Shown here: one piece after another, positions 1-8,137 of the stretch
How the letters are laid out: each line of letters begins with the position of its first letter
Numbering within the stretch: position 1 is the stretch's first letter
NCBI GenBank assembly: GCA_050955105.1
Contig: JBPBQZ010000061.1
Span: forward strand, 1 to 40,563
Direction of reading: 5' to 3'
Length of the DNA stretch: 40,563 nucleotides
DNA from: JBPBQZ01 sp050955105
Lineage (GTDB): Bacteria; Pseudomonadota; Gammaproteobacteria; Burkholderiales; Burkholderiaceae
Program-made: the position numbers and the translations under genes
Notes under the pieces: model-generated
Database searches by the model: none
The model's input: only the letters and a program-made list of their open reading frames with translations
Told to the model about the DNA's origin: nothing

Positions 1-330
1 CACCGCCGACCAGTCATCGTCCTCCAACGCCAAAGGGTCGCCGAATATTGAGAGACTGGTCGAATTCACCAGCCAGTCGACGTGGCCGGTGGCTTGCAAA
101 GCCTGTTCGAAAGCGCGCTGCACCGATTCATTCGAGCGGATATCGAGAGGCACGATGACCGGCTCGGCCGCGCTGCCGATGTGCTCCGCAAGCTCTTCGA
201 GCTCGGCCAGATTGCGACCGGACAGCACCACGCGCGTACCGCGCTCGGCCAACCACAGCGCGGTGGCGCGACCCAGGTCGCCGCTGGCGCCGACGATCCA
301 CGCCACACGGCGTTTCGATGATTCAGACAT
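1..330 (-). CDS. Short-chain dehydrogenase/reductase, 3' part missing
   Basis: Reading leftward from an ATG at 330, 110 codons stay open to the window edge, so only the N-terminal half is present. Residues about 8-21 form a Rossmann nucleotide-binding strand-loop-helix with the glycine motif GASGDLGRA, followed by an Arg (SGRN) at the end of the second strand, a pattern often linked to NADP(H). An acidic LDIRSNESV stretch matches the adenine-ring contact. The usual NNAG motif after the fourth strand appears as NSTS, which is unusual. The catalytic Ser/Tyr/Lys region lies outside the window, so neither activity nor substrate can be judged. The gene is divergent from the rhodanese at 596, with a 265-base spacer between them. 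The SDR fold is well supported; the function is unknown. Confidence 0.85.
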   Translation of the reverse strand, partial: MSESSKRRVAWIVGASGDLGRATALWLAERGTRVVLSGRNLAELEELAEHIGSAAEPVIVPLDIRSNESVQRAFEQALQATGHVDWLVNSTSLSIFGDPLALEDDDWSAV

Positions 331-595
331 GAGCAAGCGCTCCGATGCAAGTTGCTGGCGACGCCTCGCGCCCGCGCTGCGTCTGTTTTTTTGCGCCAGT
401 CCAGCAGCGCATTGACGTCGATTTTATGGAGCCGCGCGGCGTCGTCCAAATAACTATTTCGGCTATGCAATCCTGCCGACGCCAAGATCGGCATTTACGA
501 TGTGCTCATATCCTTGTACGAAATCATCGTTTTAAAACGCGCGGCGCTTGCCATAACATGGCGCGCACCTAGTCCTTGCGCCCTACGCCGCCTCC

Positions 596-2248
596 ATGAC
601 CACACCCTTCAACAGCCACGTCACCGCCGCGCCCGAGCGAGCCGAGCCGATCAACCCGCAGACACTCCGGCAGTGGGTACACGATGGCCAGGAACTGGCG
701 ATTCTCGACGTGCGCGAAAAAGGTGCGTTTGCGCGGGGGCACTTGCTGCTGGCGCGCAATGCGCCGCTATGGCGGCTGGAACTCTTGATCGAGCGTCTGG
801 TGCCGCGCCGCGATACGCGCATCGTGCTGCTGGACGCCGACGGCAGTCTCTTGCAAAGGGCGACGCATAAACTGAAACTGCTCGGCTATACGAATCTGGC
901 CGCGCTGCATGGTGGTACTGCCGCGTGGGAGCAAGAAGGCCTGCAGGTGTTCACCGGCACCAACGTCGTCAGCAAGGCGTTCGGCGAAGCCATCGAGGAG
1001 GCGCTGCACACGCCGCACATCGACGTCGAAGCCTTGCGTCAGAAAGTCGAAGCCGGTGCGGATGTGGTGGTGGTCGACGGCCGTACACCGGAAGAATTTC
1101 AACGCTTCAGTCTGCCATTCGCGCATAGCTTGCCGAATGGCGAATTGGTTTACCGCATCGAAGAGCTCGCGCCGCGTCCGCAAACCTTGATCGTGGTCAA
1201 TTGCGCGGGCCGCACACGCAGCATCCTGGGTGCGCAGACCTTGATCAACGCCGGTCTCGAAAATCCGGTGGTGGCGTTGAAAGACGGCACCATGGCCTGG
1301 CTGCGCGAAGGCCATGCGCTGCGGCACGGCGCTACCAGCCCCTTGCCCGAGCCGTCTCGGAATTCCCTGGAGAAGGCACGTGCGCGTGCCCAGCAGGTGG
1401 CGCAACGCGCCGGCGTCCGACATATCGATCATGCAGAATTGACGCGCCTGGAAAGCGCCGACGAGCAGCGCACGCTATATCGCTTCGACGTGCGCACCGC
1501 GGTGGAATATCGCGCCGGTCACCTGCCCGGTTGGCGCTGGGCGCCGGGCGGACAATTGATACAGACCACTGATCAATACATCGGCACTTATCATGCACGC
1601 GTCGTCATCGCGGATTGGGACGGCGTGCGTGCCCACACCACCGCCGCGTGGCTGGCGCAGCTCGGACACTACGAGGTATTTCTTTACCGTCCCGCCGATT
1701 ATGAGAAAGAGCACCCGACGCTCGCCCTCGGTCAGGAAGGCTTGAGCGTGCGCACCACCGGCGAACCCACCGCGCCGTGGATCAGCGCCTCGGCGCTCGA
1801 CGCACTACGAAGCGATGCACAGGCGAGCGTGTTCGACGTCGATAGTAGCCTGGCGTTCGCCGAGCGTCATATCGAAGGTGCGCGCTTCAGCGCACCGGAT
1901 CGCCTGCCCGAGTGGCTGGCGGACGTGCCCGCCAGCCATACCCTGGTCATCACCTCTGCCGACGGCGTGCTGGCACGGCTAGTCGCCAGCGAATTGCAAA
2001 ATCATCATCAACGCAAAGCCTTCGCCCTGCTCGGCGGCAACGCCGGCTGGTTCGAGCTGAATCTGCCCACGGCCAAGGGTCGCGCCGACATTCTGACCGG
2101 CGAAGACGACGACTGGTACAGCCCTTACGTTTATGAGACGCAGGCCGAACGTGAACGCAAGATGCACGAATACCTGACCTGGGAAGTCGCGCTCGCCGAA
2201 CAGATCGTGCGTGATGGCGACGTGAAATTCCGTCTGGTGCATGCATGA
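596..2248 (+). CDS. Four-domain rhodanese-related sulfurtransferase (rhodanese A)
   Basis: This 550-residue protein contains four consecutive rhodanese-like domains, roughly residues 15-120, 135-245, 275-375 and 390-495, followed by a helical tail. Rhodaneses move sulfane sulfur from a donor such as thiosulfate, a persulfide or 3-mercaptopyruvate through a persulfide on an active-site Cys. Only domain 2 has that Cys: C203 in the loop CAGRTRSI. At the matching position domain 1 has Asp80, domain 3 Asp340 and domain 4 Ser454, so these are probably structural or regulatory. There is no signal peptide, so a cytoplasmic location is expected. The protein has the same length and plan as the one at 24657-26309. 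Its stop overlaps a possible ATG of the following binding-protein frame. The sulfur donor and acceptor are unknown. Confidence 0.93.
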   Translation: MTTPFNSHVTAAPERAEPINPQTLRQWVHDGQELAILDVREKGAFARGHLLLARNAPLWRLELLIERLVPRRDTRIVLLDADGSLLQRATHKLKLLGYTNLAALHGGTAAWEQEGLQVFTGTNVVSKAFGEAIEEALHTPHIDVEALRQKVEAGADVVVVDGRTPEEFQRFSLPFAHSLPNGELVYRIEELAPRPQTLIVVNCAGRTRSILGAQTLINAGLENPVVALKDGTMAWLREGHALRHGATSPLPEPSRNSLEKARARAQQVAQRAGVRHIDHAELTRLESADEQRTLYRFDVRTAVEYRAGHLPGWRWAPGGQLIQTTDQYIGTYHARVVIADWDGVRAHTTAAWLAQLGHYEVFLYRPADYEKEHPTLALGQEGLSVRTTGEPTAPWISASALDALRSDAQASVFDVDSSLAFAERHIEGARFSAPDRLPEWLADVPASHTLVITSADGVLARLVASELQNHHQRKAFALLGGNAGWFELNLPTAKGRADILTGEDDDWYSPYVYETQAERERKMHEYLTWEVALAEQIVRDGDVKFRLVHA

Positions 2249-2289
2249 CGCAGCGTCGCCCCGCTGACCTCGTATCTCAAGGCTCGAGC

Positions 2290-3309
2290 ATGTTCCCGAG
2301 CCTGCATGAGCGGCGCCGCTTTCTGATCAATTCGGGATGGGCGATATTGGCGGCGGCCGGCGCCGGCCTCGTCGACGTCAGTGTCCCGAACATCGCCCGC
2401 GCGGCAACGCCGACCTATCCGACGCATCCGGTTCGCATCATCGCCACCTATGAACCCGGTGGCACCAACGACATCATGGCGCGGCTCGCGGCGGAGATCT
2501 GGAGCCAGGCCTATGGCGTGTCCGTCACCGTGGAAAACCGGCCCGGCGCATCGGGCACACTAGGCACGTCGCTGGTCGCGCATGCCAAACCCGACGGCTA
2601 CACCCTGCTCGCCGGCACCTTCGGCCCCATCATCACCGGTCAGAGCTTGTTCCGTAACCTGCCCTACGACCCGGCCAAGGATTTCACCGGCATCGGGCGC
2701 TTGTCGAGCGTACCCAACGTCATCGTCGTGCATCCCGATTCGCCCGTGAAGTCGTTGGGCGAATTCATCGCGCGGGCGAAGGCAAGCTCGCGTCCCTTGA
2801 CCTTCGGCGTGGTGCCCGGCGGCACCCCGCAGTTCGTCATCAAGCGCCTCGAGATCGCCACGGGCATTTCCTTGCTCGACATTCCGTACAAAAGCGGCAC
2901 CGCCGCGTTGAACGACTTGCTGGGCAATCGACTCGATCTTTACGCCGACAATGTGCCGGCCTTGTTGCCGGCAATCAACGGCAAGTTGCTCAGGCCGCTG
3001 GCGCTGGCAAACGAGGTGCGCTCGCCGACCTTGCCGCAACTGTCGACAACCGTCGAACTAGGCTTTCCAGATGCGACGATTTCGGCTTGGCATGGCATCC
3101 TCGCGCCGGCCGGCACGCCGCGCGAGATCGTCGATGCGCTGAACCACAGCCTCGTCGCGGCGCTGCATCAAGCAGCGATCAAAAAGCGCATCGAAGACCA
3201 AGGAGCAATTGTCGTCGCCGATTCGCCGCAGCAATTCGACGCCTTTATTCGCAGCGAGATTCCACGCTGGGCGAAGGTCGTCCAGGAATCGGGAATCAAG
3301 GCAAGCTGA
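2290..3309 (+). CDS. Bug-family (tripartite tricarboxylate transporter) periplasmic binding protein
   Basis: This is a Bug/TctC-type solute receptor of about 339 residues. The N-terminus has a twin-arginine-like signal (ERRRFLINSG plus a hydrophobic stretch ending near ARA), suggesting Tat export to the periplasm. The mature start, with YPTHPVRIIATYEPGG followed by TNDIMAR, is the family's ligand-loop signature, and NRPGASGTLG and AKPDGYTLL are also typical. I chose the ATG at 2290 because AAGG lies seven bases upstream and the twin Arg then sits near the N-terminus. The ATG at 2245 is in frame, overlaps the rhodanese stop as ATGA, and would add 15 residues. No TctA/TctB membrane subunits are nearby, as is common for Bug proteins in Burkholderiales. 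Position beside the rhodanese hints at a sulfur-containing or carboxylate ligand, but this is inference. Confidence 0.92.
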   Translation: MFPSLHERRRFLINSGWAILAAAGAGLVDVSVPNIARAATPTYPTHPVRIIATYEPGGTNDIMARLAAEIWSQAYGVSVTVENRPGASGTLGTSLVAHAKPDGYTLLAGTFGPIITGQSLFRNLPYDPAKDFTGIGRLSSVPNVIVVHPDSPVKSLGEFIARAKASSRPLTFGVVPGGTPQFVIKRLEIATGISLLDIPYKSGTAALNDLLGNRLDLYADNVPALLPAINGKLLRPLALANEVRSPTLPQLSTTVELGFPDATISAWHGILAPAGTPREIVDALNHSLVAALHQAAIKKRIEDQGAIVVADSPQQFDAFIRSEIPRWAKVVQESGIKAS

Positions 3310-3312
3310 CGC

Positions 3313-4302
3313 TCAGGCATCCGCGCCCAGGCGCCCGGCACGATCGAGTCCGCGCAGCAGCGGCAACACGATATCGAGCACGGGCGTATTCAGCGCGTGC
3401 TGGCGCGCGAACACCTGCAGTTGTCCCAGAATTGCCGCCACCTCCATCGGCCGTCCGAGCAGCACATCCTGCAACATCGACGGCCGCGCGGCGATGCGCA
3501 AGGTCGGCGATGCGGCCGCCGCTGCTTCGATATCGGCCTCATGTACGTCAATGCCAAGCGCCTGCCCGACGATCAGGATTTCATGGCGCAGCGCCGCCAT
3601 CAGAGCGGCTACCTCCGGCACCTCGAGACGCTGCGTCGTGGAAAGCCGCGTCAGTGCGGAAATCGGGTTGCCAGCGCCGTTGAGCATCAGCTTGAGCCAG
3701 ATATCGCGGCGCAGGTCGGACGACGCCGCGGCAGGTATGTGCGCTCGCTTGAACAAACCAATGACCTCGGCCAGGCGCGCGCTCGACGAGCCATCGGGTT
3801 CGCCGAACAGATAGCTGTTCTTGCCGCGGTTGACGATCACGCCATCGGCCTGCACTTCGTTCGACGACATCACGACAGAGCCCAGCACCCGCTCGGGCCG
3901 CACGCCTTGCCACAAGGCACCGTCTGGATCAAGCAACGGCAGCGCGCCGGGCGTCGTGTCAAAACCATGGCGCCACCACCAGGGCACCCCGTTGATCAGA
4001 AATACCACCGTGCCGTGGGTTGCGAGCAATCGCTGCACGGTCTCGGCCGCGGCCGGCAGGCTGCTTGCCTTCAGCCCCACGATCAGCAAGTCCTGCGGCG
4101 GCAGCTGCGCCGCGTCGGCGACGACGTGTTCGGGCCGCACCGTCAGCGTGCTCTCATCCATCCGCAGGGTCAGTCCGCGCTCGCTGATTGCCTGTCGCTG
4201 GGCCTCGCGCACCACCAAAGAGATCTCGGCCACTTCGGCCGCCAACAGGCGCACCGCTACATGGCCGCCCACCGCACCTACGCCCAATACGGCTACTTTC
4301 AT
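3313..4302 (-). CDS. panE: 2-dehydropantoate 2-reductase (ketopantoate reductase family)
   Basis: This 329-residue protein of the PanE/ApbA family would reduce 2-dehydropantoate to pantoate with NADPH in pantothenate and CoA synthesis. MKVAVLGVGAVGGHVA at the N-terminus is the Rossmann motif. The family motifs INGVPWW (mid protein) and KLMLNGAGNPISALT (start of the helical C-terminal domain, containing the conserved Lys) are present. The ATG at 4302 places the Rossmann strand right at the N-terminus; an in-frame upstream ATG at 4341 would add 13 residues with no family match. The gene converges on the Bug gene with only three bases between the stops. Many Burkholderiales carry several PanE paralogues, some acting on other 2-oxo acids, so the physiological substrate is not certain. 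Confidence 0.88.
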   Translation of the reverse strand: MKVAVLGVGAVGGHVAVRLLAAEVAEISLVVREAQRQAISERGLTLRMDESTLTVRPEHVVADAAQLPPQDLLIVGLKASSLPAAAETVQRLLATHGTVVFLINGVPWWWRHGFDTTPGALPLLDPDGALWQGVRPERVLGSVVMSSNEVQADGVIVNRGKNSYLFGEPDGSSSARLAEVIGLFKRAHIPAAASSDLRRDIWLKLMLNGAGNPISALTRLSTTQRLEVPEVAALMAALRHEILIVGQALGIDVHEADIEAAAAASPTLRIAARPSMLQDVLLGRPMEVAAILGQLQVFARQHALNTPVLDIVLPLLRGLDRAGRLGADA

Positions 4303-4484
4303 AAATAATCCCAGCCCGCCTGAATTTTCGAGATAGCGCACAACGGCGCGGCGTTAGCTTAACGCCTTGCGGCAATGACATGGCTTGTTTCAAAAGATGT
4401 GCGGCGTTGATGCCTGCGTGCGCGGCGGAGCGTCGAGGCCGCGCCGGGCGGCCTTACAATGCCGCAGTGCCCCGGAATCCATCC

Positions 4485-5558
4485 ATGAAATCTTCTATCT
4501 CGAAATCCGCGCTGGTGATCGGTGCCAGCGGCATCATCGGCAGCATTCTGGCCGAGCATCTGGTAGCCAAGGGCTGGGCCGTCGAAGGCTTGGCGCGCCG
4601 CCCCGTCGCGCTGCGCGGCGTTACGCCGCTGGCGGTCGACCTGCTCGACCCACCCGCCTTGCACGCATGTCTCGAAAACAGCCAGGCCTCGCACGTCTTC
4701 TATACCAGTTGGAGCCGCCAGGCCACGGAGGCGGAAAACTGCCGCGTCAACGGCGCGATGATTCGACATTTATGCGACGCGCTGGCCGACGTGCCGACGC
4801 TGCGGCATTTCGCGCTGGTAACGGGACTCAAGCACTATCTCGGCCCGTTCGAAGCCTACGGTACACAGGCCCCCGCCACGCCGTTCCGCGAAGAGCAGCC
4901 GCGCCTGCCGATCGCGAATTTCTACTACACGCAGGAAGACGAGTTGTTGGCGTTCGCCGCGCGGCGCGGTATCAGTTGGAGCGTGCACCGACCGCACACG
5001 GTAATCGGGCATGCGCTGGGCAATGCAATGAATATGGGTGTGACGCTGGCCGCCTACGCCACCATCTGCCGTGAGACCGGTCAGCCCTTTGTCTTCCCAG
5101 GCACGTTGGCGCAGTGGCATGCGCTGACCGATTTCAGCGATGGCGCGCTGATCGCCGAACAACTCGAGTGGGCCGCGACCAACCCCGCCGCCGCCAACCA
5201 GGCCTACAACGTCGTCAACGGCGACGTCGTGCGCTGGAGCTGGCTATGGGGCCAAGTGGCCGCTTTCTTCGGCCTGCCCGAGGCGCCGTTCACCGGCCAG
5301 CCGCAGCCGCTGGCGCAGCAGATGGCCAACGCGGCCCCCGTGTGGGCGTCGCTGGCCGCCCGTCACGGTCTGATCGAGGCCGATATCGCGCGCGTGGCGT
5401 CGTGGTGGCACACCGATGCCAACCTGCATCTCGGCATCGACTGCATCGCCGATGTCTCAAAAAGCCGCAAAGCCGGCTTCAATCAATATCGGTGCACCCC
5501 CGACGCATTGTTCGACCTGTTCCGAGCGCTGCGGGCGGCGCGCATTATTCCGGGATAG
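4485..5558 (+). CDS. PRISE-type SDR (progesterone 5-beta-reductase/iridoid synthase-like)
   Basis: This 357-residue atypical extended SDR carries the Gly motif VIGASGIIGS at residues 11-20. It has both hallmarks of the PRISE family: TGLKHY around residues 113-118 (catalytic Lys116) and NFYYTQED around residues 145-152 (catalytic Tyr of the pair 147-148). Family members reduce activated C=C bonds of enones using NADPH, and some bacterial members act on small enones. The motif RPHTVIGHALGNAMN also fits. The ATG at 4485 is preferred because an upstream in-frame ATG at 4380 would place 35 unrelated residues before the Rossmann strand; the ribosome site is weak (CGGAA). It is divergent from panE. 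Family assignment is strong; the substrate is unknown. Confidence 0.88.
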   Translation: MKSSISKSALVIGASGIIGSILAEHLVAKGWAVEGLARRPVALRGVTPLAVDLLDPPALHACLENSQASHVFYTSWSRQATEAENCRVNGAMIRHLCDALADVPTLRHFALVTGLKHYLGPFEAYGTQAPATPFREEQPRLPIANFYYTQEDELLAFAARRGISWSVHRPHTVIGHALGNAMNMGVTLAAYATICRETGQPFVFPGTLAQWHALTDFSDGALIAEQLEWAATNPAAANQAYNVVNGDVVRWSWLWGQVAAFFGLPEAPFTGQPQPLAQQMANAAPVWASLAARHGLIEADIARVASWWHTDANLHLGIDCIADVSKSRKAGFNQYRCTPDALFDLFRALRAARIIPG

Positions 5559-5643
5559 CCCCCGCCCGCAGCCCAGCCGACATTCAGGCACGCTTACGGA
5601 TCGTGGCAAAATGCAAAGAGGTTCGGCAAAAGAGACAAAGTTG

Positions 5644-6447
5644 ATGAGTATCCAGCGGCGCAATAATGTTCAGATCTCGGGCAACGGTCCGCGCACCATG
5701 GTGTTTTCGCACGGCTTCGGCTGCGATCAGAATATGTGGCGCTACGTGACGCCAGCCTTCGCTACGCAATACAGGACGGTTTTGTTCGATCTGGTCGGCA
5801 GCGGCAGGTCCGACCACGCGGCCTACGATCAGCGGAAATACGGTTCCCTGCAAGGGTACGCCGACGATTTACTGGAGATCCTGGATGCCTACGCAGACGC
5901 ACCCGTTATATTCGTCGGCCACTCGGTGAGCGCCATCATCGGCGTGCTGGCGGCCATCGAGGCACCGACGAAATTCGCCGCCATGGTGATGGTTGGCCCG
6001 TCGCCTTGCTATATCAATGACGGCGATTATGTCGGCGGCTTCACGCGCGCCGACATAGAGGAACTGTTGGGCGCACTCGAGAGCAACTTTCTTGGCTGGT
6101 CCAGCACAGTCGCCCCCACCATCATGGGCGCACCCGAGAGGCCGGAACTAGGCCTGGAGCTTGCCAACAGTTTTGCCCAGACCGATCCGGAAGTGGCCAA
6201 GCACTTCGCCCGCGTGACCTTCCTTTCCGATCACCGCGGGGATCTGGCGAAGACCGCCACGCCAACGCTTATCCTGCAATGCAGCGACGACATGATCGCG
6301 CCGCGCTCGGTCGGCGAATTCATGCACCGGACCATGCCGAACAGCACCCTGCGCATCATCGACAACATCGGCCACTGCCCACATTTGAGCGCGCCCACCG
6401 CCAGCACACTGGCCATAGAAGGATTTTTGAGAGACGTTGCTCACTAA
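5644..6447 (+). CDS. RsbQ-like alpha/beta hydrolase
   Basis: This 267-residue alpha/beta hydrolase resembles Bacillus RsbQ and the plant receptors KAI2/D14. SHGFGCDQNMWRYV at residues 22-35 contains the oxyanion region. The nucleophile is Ser94 in GHSVS, the acid is probably Asp216 in CSDDMIAP, and His244 in GHCPH completes the triad. RsbQ binds and probably hydrolyses a hydrophobic small molecule and signals to the PAS domain of its partner RsbP. Here the stop is only three bases before a gene that starts with a PAS domain, giving the same hydrolase-PAS pairing. The ATG at 5644 begins directly at the family N-terminus; longer in-frame starts run into the preceding gene. There is no signal peptide, so it is cytoplasmic. 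The ligand is unknown. Confidence 0.9.
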   Translation: MSIQRRNNVQISGNGPRTMVFSHGFGCDQNMWRYVTPAFATQYRTVLFDLVGSGRSDHAAYDQRKYGSLQGYADDLLEILDAYADAPVIFVGHSVSAIIGVLAAIEAPTKFAAMVMVGPSPCYINDGDYVGGFTRADIEELLGALESNFLGWSSTVAPTIMGAPERPELGLELANSFAQTDPEVAKHFARVTFLSDHRGDLAKTATPTLILQCSDDMIAPRSVGEFMHRTMPNSTLRIIDNIGHCPHLSAPTASTLAIEGFLRDVAH

Positions 6448-6450
6448 GGC

Positions 6451-8049
6451 ATGGACGGTATCGCGCGCGACTCCGGTTTGCCCGACACGCTGTTCGACCA
6501 TGCGGCGTGCGGACTGCTGCTCACCGAGATCGACGGCACCATTCGCCGCGTGAATACCACCTTCTGCCAGTGGCTGGGTTATACGCCGGCGGAGCTTATC
6601 GGCCAGCGCCGCCTGCAGGACTTGCTGACCATGGGCGGGCGCGTATTCCACCAGACGCACTGGGCGCCGCTGCTGCAGATACAGGGCTCCGTCGCCGAAG
6701 TAAAACTGGCCATGACGCATCGCGACGGCCATGCGGTGCCAATGTTGCTCAACGCAATTCGCCGGCGCCAGGGCTTCGACACGTTCGACGAACTCGCGGT
6801 GATGGTTGTGACCGACCGCCATCGCTATGAGCAAGAGTTGTTGCTGGCGCGCCAGAAAGCCGAGAACGCCCTCGCCGCACGCGAACATGCCGAGGCGCAG
6901 CTGCGGCACTTGAACCAACAACTGTCGGAAGCCGACCGCCGCAAAGACGACTTTCTGGCCACGCTCGCGCACGAGTTGCGCAATCCGCTGGCACCGATGC
7001 GCAACGTCCTGGAAGCACTGCGACTAAAAGATCTGGACGATCCGCAGCTGCGCTGGTTCCGCGACGTATTCGAGCGCCAGTTGCAGCACATGACGCACCT
7101 CGTCGACGATCTATTGGAAATCTCGCGCATCACGCACGGCAAGTTCGAACTGCGACGGCGGCCGATCGATCTGGCGGGCACCCTGCATGGCGCCGTGGAA
7201 GCCGTTACCGCACTGGCGCAGGCCTCGTCGCACCAATTGAACGTGAGCCTGCCGCGCGAGCCGATCACGCTCAATGCCGATCCGACGCGCCTGTCGCAGG
7301 TGATTCAAAACCTGTTGAACAACGCCATCAAATACACGCCTACCGGTGGGCAGATCTGGCTCAGCGCCGGACGTCATCGCGAGCAGGCGGTGATTTCAGT
7401 ACGTGATTCAGGCATCGGCATTCCCAGCGAGCATCTCAGCAAGGTTTTCGAGATGTTCTCGCAGCTCGCGCCGGCGCTGGAACGCTCGCAGGGCGGCCTG
7501 GGCATCGGCCTGGCATTGGTGAGAGGACTCGTGGAGCTGCACGGCGGCACCGTCAGCGCGCACAGCGCAGGCGTGGGCCAAGGCAGCGAATTCACCATCA
7601 ATCTGCCGCTGCTCGAAGCGCATGATGCAACGCGTCCGGCGGTGGCAGCGGCGCTCGACATTTCCGGCGTGAGCCGCGACGTGCTGGTGGTCGACGACAA
7701 CCGCGATGCCGCGGAAAGCCTGGCAATGGTGCTGGAACTGGAAGGGCATCGGGTACGCACCGCCGCCGACGGCGTGAGCGCATTGCAAATGGCCGATGCG
7801 TGGCATCCGGAGGTCGTCATACTCGACATCGGTCTGCCGGAGATCAACGGCTATGAGATCGCGCGGCGCATCCGCACGCAAGCGTGGGGCAACGAAGTGA
7901 TGCTGGTGGCGGTAACGGGTTGGGGACAGGCGCAGGACAAGCAAGACGCGGCCGACGCCGGCTTCGATCATCATTTCACCAAGCCGGTCGATCCGACCGG
8001 TCTATGCACGCTGCTGAATGCCCGCACTATCCCAGGCGAGCAAACCTAG
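6451..8049 (+). CDS. PAS-domain hybrid histidine kinase with C-terminal receiver
   Basis: This soluble 532-residue sensor kinase has no membrane segment. A PAS domain covers residues about 10-105 (DHAACGLLLTEIDGTI, NTTFCQWLGYTPAELIG). A coiled linker (about 125-165) leads to the HisKA domain with phospho-acceptor His174 in LAHELRNPLAP. The ATPase domain has the N-box NLLNNAIKY (about 287-295), G1 DSGIGIP (319-325) and G2 GGLGIGLAL. A receiver domain (about 409-525) has the acidic pair DD near 415, phospho-accepting Asp459 in ILDIGLPE and Lys511. Translation is likely coupled to the RsbQ-like gene, with AAGG overlapping that gene's end. The hydrolase probably feeds its signal to this PAS. No separate response regulator or HPt protein is adjacent, so the output path is unknown. 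Confidence 0.93.
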   Translation: MDGIARDSGLPDTLFDHAACGLLLTEIDGTIRRVNTTFCQWLGYTPAELIGQRRLQDLLTMGGRVFHQTHWAPLLQIQGSVAEVKLAMTHRDGHAVPMLLNAIRRRQGFDTFDELAVMVVTDRHRYEQELLLARQKAENALAAREHAEAQLRHLNQQLSEADRRKDDFLATLAHELRNPLAPMRNVLEALRLKDLDDPQLRWFRDVFERQLQHMTHLVDDLLEISRITHGKFELRRRPIDLAGTLHGAVEAVTALAQASSHQLNVSLPREPITLNADPTRLSQVIQNLLNNAIKYTPTGGQIWLSAGRHREQAVISVRDSGIGIPSEHLSKVFEMFSQLAPALERSQGGLGIGLALVRGLVELHGGTVSAHSAGVGQGSEFTINLPLLEAHDATRPAVAAALDISGVSRDVLVVDDNRDAAESLAMVLELEGHRVRTAADGVSALQMADAWHPEVVILDIGLPEINGYEIARRIRTQAWGNEVMLVAVTGWGQAQDKQDAADAGFDHHFTKPVDPTGLCTLLNARTIPGEQT

Positions 8050-8137
8050 CGCTGCACGACGAGCTTGCGACGTCGGCGTACAGCGCTTCGAGCCTTGATG
8101 CTCGCCGCCCCCAGGCCGGCTAGTCTGCGACACGCAC

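Noticed and set aside
3397..4308. A 303-codon frame opposite panE
   Set aside because: His/Arg/Gln-rich translation without domains, entirely within a conserved minus-strand gene.
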